Source: JANRIC01 sp033765345
Lineage (GTDB): Bacteria > Bacteroidota > Bacteroidia > Cytophagales > Microscillaceae
DNA: 6,154 nucleotides
Direction: 5' to 3'
NCBI GenBank assembly: GCA_033765345.1
Contig: JANRIC010000158.1
Coordinates: 1-6,154, forward strand
In this document: positions 1-5,280 of the stretch, in pieces
Numbering within the stretch: position 1 is the first letter of the stretch
Layout: each line of letters starts with the position of its first letter
Position numbers and translations under genes: made by a program
Notes under the pieces: model-generated
What the model saw: the letters and a program-made list of their open reading frames with translations, nothing else
Told to the model about the DNA's origin: nothing
Database searches by the model: none

Positions 1-36
1 TTGTAAGTTTTCTTGTAAGTTTTCTTGTAAGTTTTC
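1..36. repeat. Three tandem copies of a 12-bp repeat
   Basis: TTGTAAGTTTTC occurs three times without interruption from the first base of the window, so the array may extend further left. Its core TGTAAGTTTT recurs once more at 89-98. The last copy also forms a short inverted repeat with the following bases (AGTTTT at 30-35, AAAACT at 41-46). The array lies downstream of glpK in non-coding AT-rich DNA. No function can be assigned. Confidence 0.9.
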
Positions 37-126
37 TTCTAAAACTCTATAAAATATCGCAAAATATGGGTTTTGATAAAATATAGCATGTAAGTTTTAT
101 AAGAATAGTTATATTTCATATAAATA

Positions 127-144
127 TTTCGCTAGGGTGCGAAA
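127..144 (-). terminator. Small hairpin just after glpK, possible terminator
   Basis: TTTCGC and GCGAAA form a perfect 6-bp stem around a 6-base loop (TAGGGT), starting about 10 bases past the glpK stop codon. Read on the minus strand, the stem is followed by an A/T-rich stretch but not by a clean run of T, so it is a weak or atypical intrinsic terminator. It could equally be an mRNA 3'-end stabilising hairpin. Confidence 0.4.
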
Positions 145-153
145 AGTCGGGTA

Positions 154-1659
154 CTAATCTTCTTCAATCCAAGATTTTGCCCTATTAAGTGCTTTTTCCC
201 AGTTTTTTAGCAGGTGTTTTTTGGAGGTTTGCTCCAAGTGAGGCACAAAAGTTTGATCGGCTTGCCACTGTGACTTGAGTTCATCCAAATCCTTCCAATA
301 CCCAACTGCCAGTCCGGCAAAATAAGCAGCTCCTAAGGCGGTAGTTTCCAGAATTTTAGGACGTACCACAGGAAGCCCCAGGATGTCTGCCTGGAATTGC
401 ATCAAAAAGTTATTGGACACAGCACCGCCGTCTACTCTGAGTTCTGCTGGAGGGATTTGTGTATCAGCATTCATAGCTTCCAGCACATCATAAACCTGAT
501 AAGCAATGCTCTCGAGGGCTGCACGGGTGATGTGGGCGGCATTTGTGCCACGAGTCAGCCCCATGAGCGTACCTCTGGCGTATTGATCCCAGTGAGGAGC
601 TCCCAGTCCAGTCAAAGCCGGTACCAGATAAACCCCACCGTTGTCACTTACCTGAAGGGCAAGTTTTTCGCTTTCTGCGGCATTTTTGATGATTCCCAAC
701 TCATCCCTGAGCCATTGAATGATGGCACCAGCAATAAAAATACTGCCTTCAAGGGCATAAGTGACCTGATCACCGATTTTCCAGCCGATGGTAGAAAGGA
801 GGTTATTTTGAGATTTAAACGGTTTATTCCCAGTATTCATTACCATAAAACAACCCGTGCCGTATGTGTTTTTGAGCATTCCAGGCTGGGTACACATTTG
901 TCCGAAAAGGGCTGCTTGTTGATCACCTGCCATGCCTGCAATCGGGATTTCGGCAGTGATGAGATTAGTTTTGTTGTAGGCAAATATTTCGGAGCAACTT
1001 TTGACCTCCGGCAGTATAGCCGCAGGAATGTCAAACAATTCCAATAGCTCGGTGTCCCATTCCAAAGTATGGATATTAAAAATCATGGTGCGGCTGGCAT
1101 TGCTGACATCGGTGAGGTGTTTTTCGCCCTGGCTGAATTTCCAGACCAGCCAAGAGTCTACCGTTCCAAAAGCAATTTCTCCTTTTTCCGCCTTTTGGCG
1201 TGCACCTGCCACATTGTCCAAAATCCATTTGATTTTAGTAGCTGAAAAGTAGGCATCGATGATCAGCCCGGTTTTTTCTTGTATTTTAGAGATAAGTCCC
1301 TGATTTTTAAGCTGATCACAGTATTGAGCTGTGCGGCGATCTTGCCATACGATGGCATTGTAGATCGGCTCGCCAGTAGATTTATCCCAGAGGATGGCGG
1401 TTTCGCGTTGGTTGGTGATGCCGATGCCAGCGATTTGATGCCCACTTAGATTGGCCTTGGCGAGCACTTCGGTAGCTACGGAAGCCTGGCTCGACCATAT
1501 TTCCTGTGGGTCGTGCTCTACCCAAGCACTTTGGGGGTAATATTGTTTAAATTCTTTTTGAGAGACGGCAATCACTTCGCCGGAGTGATTAAAGAGAATG
1601 GCTCTAGAACTGGTAGTGCCCTGGTCAAGGGCTAAAATATATTGCGAACTTTGTGTCAT
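154..1659 (-). CDS. glpK: Glycerol kinase
   Basis: This cytoplasmic FGGY-family kinase phosphorylates glycerol with ATP to sn-glycerol 3-phosphate, the entry step of glycerol catabolism and a source of lipid precursor. The 501 residues match the usual length (about 500), and the ATG start gives the expected short N-terminus. Visible motifs are the ATP-binding LDQGTTSSRAILF (11-23), WVEHDP (46-51), the substrate residues in NQRET (83-87) and DAYFSATK (135-142), the catalytic-base motif GDQQAALFG (245-253), NTYGTGCF (264-271), GLGAPHWD (351-358) and the C-terminal RVDGGAVSNNFLMQ (408-421). The loop that binds the inhibitor fructose 1,6-bisphosphate in E. coli GlpK (GGKGGTR) is replaced by a shorter unrelated sequence near 229-238, so that control is probably absent. 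No HYHF-type phosphorylation histidine is seen either. No glpF or glpD lies beside it in the window; it appears to be transcribed alone. Confidence 0.98.
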   Translation of the reverse strand: MTQSSQYILALDQGTTSSRAILFNHSGEVIAVSQKEFKQYYPQSAWVEHDPQEIWSSQASVATEVLAKANLSGHQIAGIGITNQRETAILWDKSTGEPIYNAIVWQDRRTAQYCDQLKNQGLISKIQEKTGLIIDAYFSATKIKWILDNVAGARQKAEKGEIAFGTVDSWLVWKFSQGEKHLTDVSNASRTMIFNIHTLEWDTELLELFDIPAAILPEVKSCSEIFAYNKTNLITAEIPIAGMAGDQQAALFGQMCTQPGMLKNTYGTGCFMVMNTGNKPFKSQNNLLSTIGWKIGDQVTYALEGSIFIAGAIIQWLRDELGIIKNAAESEKLALQVSDNGGVYLVPALTGLGAPHWDQYARGTLMGLTRGTNAAHITRAALESIAYQVYDVLEAMNADTQIPPAELRVDGGAVSNNFLMQFQADILGLPVVRPKILETTALGAAYFAGLAVGYWKDLDELKSQWQADQTFVPHLEQTSKKHLLKNWEKALNRAKSWIEED

Positions 1660-1694
1660 AAGTTAAACATTTGAATACAAGAGTTTTGATATGA

Positions 1695-1724
1695 CGAAGG
1701 TAAAGAAAAAAAATTAATTGAAAA
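1695..1724 (-). promoter_or_regulatory. Candidate glpK promoter (Bacteroidota type)
   Basis: On the minus strand TACCTTCG (plus 1695-1702) differs from the Bacteroidota -7 consensus TAnnTTTG at one base. It is preceded, 17 bases further upstream, by a TTTTC that could stand in for the -33 TTTG (plus 1720-1724). It would start transcription roughly 30 bases before the glpK ATG. The -33 match is poor, so the call is tentative. Confidence 0.35.
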
Positions 1725-1728
1725 TATG

Positions 1729-1736
1729 TAGATTTG
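1729..1736 (+). promoter_or_regulatory. Candidate -7 element for the gasdermin gene
   Basis: TAGATTTG matches the Bacteroidota -7 consensus TAnnTTTG exactly. It points toward the gasdermin gene, leaving a leader of roughly 75 bases. No TTTG sits at the expected -33 distance; an A-rich tract is there instead. It lies within about 35 bases of the candidate divergent glpK promoter, so the two could interfere. Confidence 0.35.
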
Positions 1737-1818
1737 GATTTTATAAGGAGAGAGTTTATAAAAAGATAGATTTTATCCTACGCAACCCATATATTTAAAT
1801 AAACTACAGTGAAAACTT

Positions 1819-2679
1819 ATGGCTTTTTTTCGGCTTTGTAAAGGAGAAGATATATTGGAAGTGCTTCGGGAAGTATTCCGGGCAAATATTGTACGCATCC
1901 CTCAGGCGGGTATTCGTCCGCTAGGTTTGATTATTCAAAAAGATCAAAAAACACGAATTTGGGGCGATTTAAGGGATATTTTAGTAGGCAATGCTGCCGA
2001 AAACCTTTCGGAATATCGTTTGTTTCAGATGGAGCAAATTCCAGATCTATCGGGGCGCAAATCCCGTGGAGTAGATTTTGAATTGGGTTCGGAAATTTTG
2101 GCAGGTTTCCTCAAAGGTTTTTCTTTACCCGCAGCAGAGATCAATACACATTTAAAAGGAAGTTATAAGTATCAATTTAGTTTCAAAGGGGTAGATCGCC
2201 TTTATGTCAGCCCTTCGGCATTGGGCAAAGCACTCCTTGGAGTACAAATAGATAAGTATAACCCAGCAGCAAAAATTTTTTTTGGAGACCATCCTGCACG
2301 TTTGTTTGTGATTGATTCGGTCATCAGAAGCACTAATTTTGCCGTACACCTGGAAGCTTCACAGGAGACTAAAATCAAGCTAGAGGCAGACAAAATACAA
2401 GCCGTCTTGGATGCGCTCAAATCTGAAATCAAAATCAAATCCGAATCCGAACAATCCATAGCCTTTGAAGGGAAGGAAGCGATGGCTTTTGCTTTTACCT
2501 GTCTGCAAATTGTGACAGATGCTTCTGGGCGGATCGAGTTGTTGCCCGTCCAAAGCCGTCTGGATGAAAAGGATTTGGAGGCCAGAGGAGTAGAGCCAGA
2601 TGAGTCAGAGCAAGAGGAACAAAGCTTTGAAACTGTACTTTTGCACGAAGAACCGGGTATGTTGAGCTGGGATGAATAA
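1819..2679 (+). CDS. bGSDM: Bacterial gasdermin (bGSDM), pore-forming cell-death effector
   Basis: Bacterial gasdermins are held inactive by a short C-terminal peptide. Once a partner protease removes it, they oligomerise into large inner-membrane pores and kill the infected cell (abortive anti-phage defence). The family assignment rests on motif order recalled from known bGSDMs: an N-terminal cysteine (C7, the position type that is palmitoylated in the family); IVRIPQAGIRPLGLII (24-39) followed by GDLRDIL (49-55); DLSGRKS (76-82) then a Gly-rich turn and ILAGFLKG (93-100); YQFSFKGVDRLYV (118-130); VIDSVIRSTNFAV (164-176), resembling the family's VIT-x-(2)-KS stretch; alternating strand residues to about 214; and FEGKEAMAFAFTCLQI (216-231). 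The body to about 243 matches the family; the remaining ~43 residues are very acidic and would hold the inhibitory segment. No signal peptide or transmembrane helix is seen. The ATG has only an A-rich leader. No protease gene adjoins it. The call is by eye, not by database search. Confidence 0.82.
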   Translation: MAFFRLCKGEDILEVLREVFRANIVRIPQAGIRPLGLIIQKDQKTRIWGDLRDILVGNAAENLSEYRLFQMEQIPDLSGRKSRGVDFELGSEILAGFLKGFSLPAAEINTHLKGSYKYQFSFKGVDRLYVSPSALGKALLGVQIDKYNPAAKIFFGDHPARLFVIDSVIRSTNFAVHLEASQETKIKLEADKIQAVLDALKSEIKIKSESEQSIAFEGKEAMAFAFTCLQIVTDASGRIELLPVQSRLDEKDLEARGVEPDESEQEEQSFETVLLHEEPGMLSWDE

Positions 2680-2741
2680 TTGTACTTGGACTAATCTCAG
2701 AGCGTGTAATCTGGCAAACAAAGACTAAAAACTTTCACGCT

Positions 2742-2749
2742 TACATTTG
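2742..2749 (+). promoter_or_regulatory. Candidate -7 element upstream of msrA
   Basis: TACATTTG matches TAnnTTTG exactly and lies about 100 bases before the msrA ATG, after the gasdermin stop codon. No convincing -33 element precedes it. A second, weaker match (TACCTTTA, 2837-2844) lies too close to the ATG for an ordinary leader. If the first is used, msrA has its own transcript with a leader containing the hairpin at 2793-2837. Confidence 0.3.
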
Positions 2750-2792
2750 TGTTCATTGATTAAAAATAAATAAGAAAAATTATCGCACATAA

Positions 2793-2837
2793 AGGATTTT
2801 TTGAGTGTTAGTTTTATGAGCTAATGCCTCAAATCCT
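2793..2837 (+). repeat. Imperfect inverted repeat in the gasdermin-msrA spacer
   Basis: AGGATTTTTTGAG (2793-2805) pairs with CTCAAATCCT (2828-2837) if three T residues bulge out. Inside it TTAG (2808-2811) pairs with CTAA (2821-2824), leaving a 9-base loop. The structure ends 15 bases before the msrA ATG and is not followed by a proper T run. It may be a weak terminator of the gasdermin transcript, a leader structure controlling msrA translation, or a protein-binding palindrome. Confidence 0.5.
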
Positions 2838-2852
2838 ACCTTTACTTAAAAT

Positions 2853-3407
2853 ATGATGAACGAAAATCAACTAGAAATAGCTACCTTAGGAGCTGGATGT
2901 TTTTGGTGTGTTGAGGCTGTTTTTCAAAGACTAAACGGCGTGAAGTCTGTGGTCTCAGGATATGCTGGCGGGCATATCAAAAATCCCTCTTATCGGGAAA
3001 TCTGTACCGGAAGAACCGGTCATGCAGAAGTAGCCCAGATTACTTTTGACCCTCAGCTTGTTTCTTTTGAAGAGATTTTAGAAGTTTTCTGGCATACGCA
3101 CGATCCTACCACACTCAATCGCCAGGGCAATGATGAAGGCACACAGTACCGTTCGGCTATCTTTTATCACAATGAATTACAAAAAGAAATTGCCGAGAAA
3201 TCTAAAAAAGCTACGGACGCTTCAGGCTTATGGCCTAATCCGATTGTTACGGAAATTGTGCCGCTCAATAATTTTTATGTGGCTGAGGACTACCATCAGA
3301 ATTATTTTAATGATAATCCCAATCAGCCCTATTGTGTGTATGTGGTGAATCCGAAAGTCAAGAAATTTAAAAAAGAGTTTGCGGAAAAGTTGAAAGAAGA
3401 GAACTAG
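2853..3407 (+). CDS. msrA: Peptide-methionine (S)-S-oxide reductase MsrA
   Basis: This enzyme reduces the S-epimer of methionine sulfoxide, free or in oxidised proteins, using thioredoxin as the usual electron donor; it is a cytoplasmic oxidative-damage repair protein. The 184 residues form a complete single MsrA domain with no MsrB fusion. Catalytic Cys16 lies in GCFWC (15-19). TGRTGHAEV (52-60) carries the active-site Glu59, HDPTT is at 83-87, and DEGTQYRS (94-101) supplies the Asp and Tyr of the substrate pocket; EDYHQNYF (145-152) is the other signature. Cys19, Cys51 and Cys161 (in QPYCVYVV) are further cysteines, and Cys161 is the likely resolving residue. Translation can begin at either of two consecutive ATG codons (2853 or 2856). 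The gene lies 173 bases after the gasdermin gene and ends at a strong terminator, so it is probably monocistronic. Confidence 0.97.
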   Translation: MMNENQLEIATLGAGCFWCVEAVFQRLNGVKSVVSGYAGGHIKNPSYREICTGRTGHAEVAQITFDPQLVSFEEILEVFWHTHDPTTLNRQGNDEGTQYRSAIFYHNELQKEIAEKSKKATDASGLWPNPIVTEIVPLNNFYVAEDYHQNYFNDNPNQPYCVYVVNPKVKKFKKEFAEKLKEEN

Positions 3408-3449
3408 TTTTAGGTCAATAGTCCATTGTTTGTAGATGGGTATAATTTT

Positions 3450-3496
3450 AAAAATCGTTTGAAGGGAATTTTTTTCATTTCTCTCAAACGATTTTT
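3450..3496. terminator. Bidirectional terminator between msrA and a convergent regulator gene
   Basis: AAAAATCGTTTGA (3450-3462) and TCAAACGATTTTT (3484-3496) form a perfect 13-bp stem around a 21-base loop. The right arm runs into a T tract on the plus strand and the left arm into a T-rich tract on the minus strand, so it can end transcription from both sides. The right arm overlaps the last codons and TGA stop of the minus-strand gene. Confidence 0.88.
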
Positions 3497-4095
3497 TTCA
3501 TTTTTTCAGGATTGTTTACTAAAATTTTATGCCCGTGTCTTTGAATAAGCCCTTCATGTGCCAGGTCATCCAGTATTTTCATCCAGTTTTTGTGGGAGGC
3601 TTCCAATAAGAGTGGTATCAATTTGTAACAATGATCCGGGATTCCGTCATCTCCGCAGGCTCTGGCCATTTCCAATAAAATATAAGCTGTTTTTTGTTTA
3701 AGAGATTTGTTATAATGATTGAGGTCGAGGTTTTCAATTTTACTGATTTCTTTACACATCTCCTGCATAATGCCGATGCGCAGTTGTATGTCTTTATTCA
3801 GCAAATGTTTAACGTCATATCCATTCAACAAAAAGGCTTCAACAGGTGTGAGCGTTTGAGCAGTATCGCGATAAACCCCTGATTGTAAGGTATTAAGTGG
3901 TAGTATTTGGCCGCTTTTGATAAACCTGGGGAATAAAAATTTATTTTGTTTATCGTTTTTATATACAATCAAACTTCCATGCTGTATTCCGAAAAGATTA
4001 TCTGCACGAGAACCTTCCTTATAAAGAATCTCATTGGAAGAAAGATGTATTTTCCCGGCAGATAATTGTGATAATGTATCAAAATATTTATTCAT
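3484..4095 (-). CDS. Divergent Crp/Fnr-family transcriptional regulator
   Basis: A 203-residue protein with the Crp/Fnr plan: an N-terminal cyclic-nucleotide-binding-like beta barrel (about 10-95, including ILYKEGSRADNLFGIQHGSL at 23-42), a dimer helix (about 97-125) and a C-terminal winged helix-turn-helix (about 155-195, ending in DDLAHEGLIQRHGHKILV). It lacks the N-terminal cysteine cluster of FNR and the RAA-type phosphate-binding motif of cAMP-binding Crp, so the ligand is unknown. In the recognition helix (about 167-178, ASHKNWMKIL) the usual R-E-T-x-x-R contacts read H168-K169-N170 and K173, so its DNA site should differ from classical Crp or FNR boxes. It lies 106 bases downstream of an FNR-type gene on the same strand; the two may be co-transcribed or this gene may be a target of the first. 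Confidence 0.85.
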   Translation of the reverse strand: MNKYFDTLSQLSAGKIHLSSNEILYKEGSRADNLFGIQHGSLIVYKNDKQNKFLFPRFIKSGQILPLNTLQSGVYRDTAQTLTPVEAFLLNGYDVKHLLNKDIQLRIGIMQEMCKEISKIENLDLNHYNKSLKQKTAYILLEMARACGDDGIPDHCYKLIPLLLEASHKNWMKILDDLAHEGLIQRHGHKILVNNPEKMKKIV

Positions 4096-4097
4096 AA

Positions 4098-4123
4098 TAT
4101 TGAAAAAAACATTTCTTTCAATA
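4098..4123 (-). repeat. Perfect 8-bp inverted repeat in the regulator leader
   Basis: TATTGAAA (4098-4105) and TTTCAATA (4116-4123) are perfect inverted copies separated by 10 bases, ending two bases before the ATG of the Crp/Fnr-like gene (4095). If transcribed it would form a hairpin right at the start codon, which could limit translation. It also overlaps a near-consensus -7 element on the minus strand (TACTTTTA, plus 4122-4129). Confidence 0.5.
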
Positions 4124-4151
4124 AAAGTACGCTCTATTCAATTACAATAAA

Positions 4152-4165
4152 ATGATAAAGGTCAT
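4152..4165. promoter_or_regulatory. Crp/Fnr-like palindromic operator candidate
   Basis: ATGA-TAAAGG-TCAT has the TGA-N6-TCA geometry of Crp/Fnr-family sites. It lies between two genes for members of that family. If the near-consensus minus-strand -7 element at 4122-4129 is used, the palindrome centre falls roughly 41-43 bases upstream of the start point, the usual class II activator position. Such short palindromes arise by chance in AT-rich DNA, so the call is tentative. Confidence 0.4.
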
Positions 4166-4201
4166 CAAAAAAGGTGACACATTTTTTCTCACGGAATTTT
4201 T

Positions 4202-4903
4202 TTAATAATTTACGTTATTGGCCAGTTTCTCCAATAGTTTATAGTTGAGAATAGCTATTTTTTTTCCTTTCAGATCAATTACTTTATTTTTTTTAAATTC
4301 TGAAAGAGACCTAATGAGAGTTTCTGTGGCAGTACCTACTAGATTAGCAATGTCTTCTCTGGAAATTGTAACATTGATGGTTTTTTCATCGGATTCCATT
4401 CCATAGAAATGTTTGAGCATCAGAATGGTTTCAGCTACTCTTTCTTTGACAGATTTTTGGGCAAGGTCTGCAATTTTTTCTTCAGCCACTTTGAGGTCTC
4501 TGGTAAGCATTTCCATCACGGTATGGGTGAGGTTGTTGCTTTGCTTGAGTACATCTATAAAGAGTGTTTTGGGGACAAAACAAATCTCACAGTCATCTAT
4601 GGCTGAGGCAGATACCTCGTATTTTTCTCCTGAAATCAGCGAACGGTAGCCCAGAACGTCTCCGGCTTTGGCTAAAGCCAATATGTGTTCTTTACCAGTT
4701 TCAGCGGTTTTATATACTTTTACTTTTCCCGAAAAAATTCCAAAAAGCCCCAAAGGGTAGTTGTTTTCGTGAAAAATTGTACTGCCTTTTTTATAATGGT
4801 TGATGTTTTTCTTATCGGAGATTTCGTGAAGATAACATTGCTCCAGCCCGGAGAATATACAATGCCCTCTCACTTCACACGTGGTGCAATCTTGATGTTT
4901 CAT
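4202..4903 (-). CDS. fnr: FNR-type [4Fe-4S] oxygen-responsive transcriptional regulator
   Basis: A 233-residue Crp/Fnr protein. The N-terminus HQDCTTCEVRGHC places C6, C9 and C15 in the C-x2-C-x5-C spacing of E. coli FNR (C20, C23, C29). C108, in DDCEICFVP, aligns with the fourth ligand C122; C23 and C105 are additional cysteines. This is good evidence for an oxygen-labile [4Fe-4S] cluster, hence a switch for low-oxygen gene expression, possibly also NO-sensitive. The sensor barrel spans about 25-115, the dimer helix about 118-155 (VMEMLTRDLKVAEEKI) and the winged HTH about 178-220 (SREDIANLVGTATETLIRSL). The recognition helix keeps E194 and R198 of the FNR/Crp E-x3-R pattern, but has Ile197 where E. 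coli FNR has the site-specifying Ser212, so its box may not be a standard TTGAT-N4-ATCAA. The ATG at 4903 leaves only five residues before the first ligand. Cytoplasmic, acting as a dimer. Confidence 0.88.
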   Translation of the reverse strand: MKHQDCTTCEVRGHCIFSGLEQCYLHEISDKKNINHYKKGSTIFHENNYPLGLFGIFSGKVKVYKTAETGKEHILALAKAGDVLGYRSLISGEKYEVSASAIDDCEICFVPKTLFIDVLKQSNNLTHTVMEMLTRDLKVAEEKIADLAQKSVKERVAETILMLKHFYGMESDEKTINVTISREDIANLVGTATETLIRSLSEFKKNKVIDLKGKKIAILNYKLLEKLANNVNY

Positions 4904-5129
4904 AGTACTTTAGCTTATAGTGATTAATATCCTATTAGGGTTTAATTCATTGAATATAACATATAAATTACTCCCTCAACACATATTATGAATAGATAAC
5001 AGGGATAACCATAGACTTAACTCATTTTAATTGATAAATATAGTATATAGAAATTGAATAATCAAAGAAACATTACTTTTTACTGCCATTCCCCACCTAA
5101 AAAAAAGGAAAAAAGTATTTAATTAGGGG
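4904..5129. other. AT-rich spacer between fnr and the transposon remnants
   Basis: I see no gene here. It must contain the fnr promoter, but no clear TAnnTTTG element is present on the minus strand. A 9-base palindrome CCTATTAGG (4931-4939) lies about 30 bases upstream of the fnr ATG and could be an operator. The right part probably includes the unrecognised left end of the DUF4277-type element whose transposase fragment begins at 5130. Confidence 0.5.
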
Positions 5130-5133
5130 ATGG
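5086..5133 (+). repeat. Imperfect hairpin over the start of the transposase remnant
   Basis: CCATTCCCC (5086-5094) pairs with GGGGATGG (5126-5133) with one bulged T, and a nearby TAA/TTA pair extends it. The ATG of the transposase fragment (5130) sits in the right arm. Hairpins covering the start codon are a known way for insertion sequences to limit transposase synthesis from outside transcripts. The left arm could also belong to the element's terminal repeat; without the other end this cannot be tested. Confidence 0.4.
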
Positions 5134-5280
5134 AAAAAGAAAGGACAAGTAAATCACTGGATCATCTAGGTTTGGTAGCCGGGATGATAGACGAGCTCGA
5201 ATTGGTAAAAACGATAGATTCTAAAGTTGCTCAATCGTTAAGCGACAGGCACATTAGTATCAGCAATTCCCACTTTGCTG
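5130..5280 (+). pseudogene. N-terminal fragment of a DUF4277-type (IS1634-like) transposase
   Basis: The first ~45 codons give LDHLGLVAGMIDELELVKTI (about residues 10-29), closely resembling the conserved N-terminus of DUF4277 transposases (LDHxGLVAGMxDELGLVExID). The match fades after DRHISIS; the family would continue with a GQAVKAMxLNGLGF-like stretch, which is missing, as is the whole DDE catalytic domain of a protein usually several hundred residues long. The frame runs on to a stop at 5315 through sequence that probably belongs to the adjacent IS66 element and includes seven consecutive C. The gene is therefore a broken remnant, likely interrupted by the IS66 insertion. The exact break lies somewhere between about 5262 and 5281. 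Confidence 0.75.

Noticed and set aside
397..1445. Open frames of up to 216 codons on the plus strand, and others on the minus strand, inside glpK
   Set aside because: They overlap a complete, motif-rich glycerol kinase and their translations resemble no family; they are by-products of its codon use.
2853..3407. msrA as a functional part of a gasdermin operon
   Set aside because: The spacer is 173 bases with its own candidate promoter and a hairpin, and msrA is a widespread housekeeping gene; adjacency alone does not support a joint system.
4174..4192. GTGA...TCAC hairpin as a terminator of the FNR-type gene
   Set aside because: The stem is only 4 bp with an 11-base loop; although T residues follow on the minus strand, it is too weak to call.
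4409..4927. Several plus-strand open frames opposite the FNR-type gene
   Set aside because: They lie antisense to a gene with clear Fe-S ligands and HTH; their translations are low-complexity and without recognisable domains.
4990..5012. Resemblance to a homing endonuclease site (GATAACAGGG)
   Set aside because: Only about ten bases match part of the I-SceI site and the rest differs; most likely chance.
5057..5068. TTGA-ATAA-TCAA as an FNR box
   Set aside because: The half-sites are separated by four bases where TTGA-N6-TCAA is required, so the geometry is wrong.
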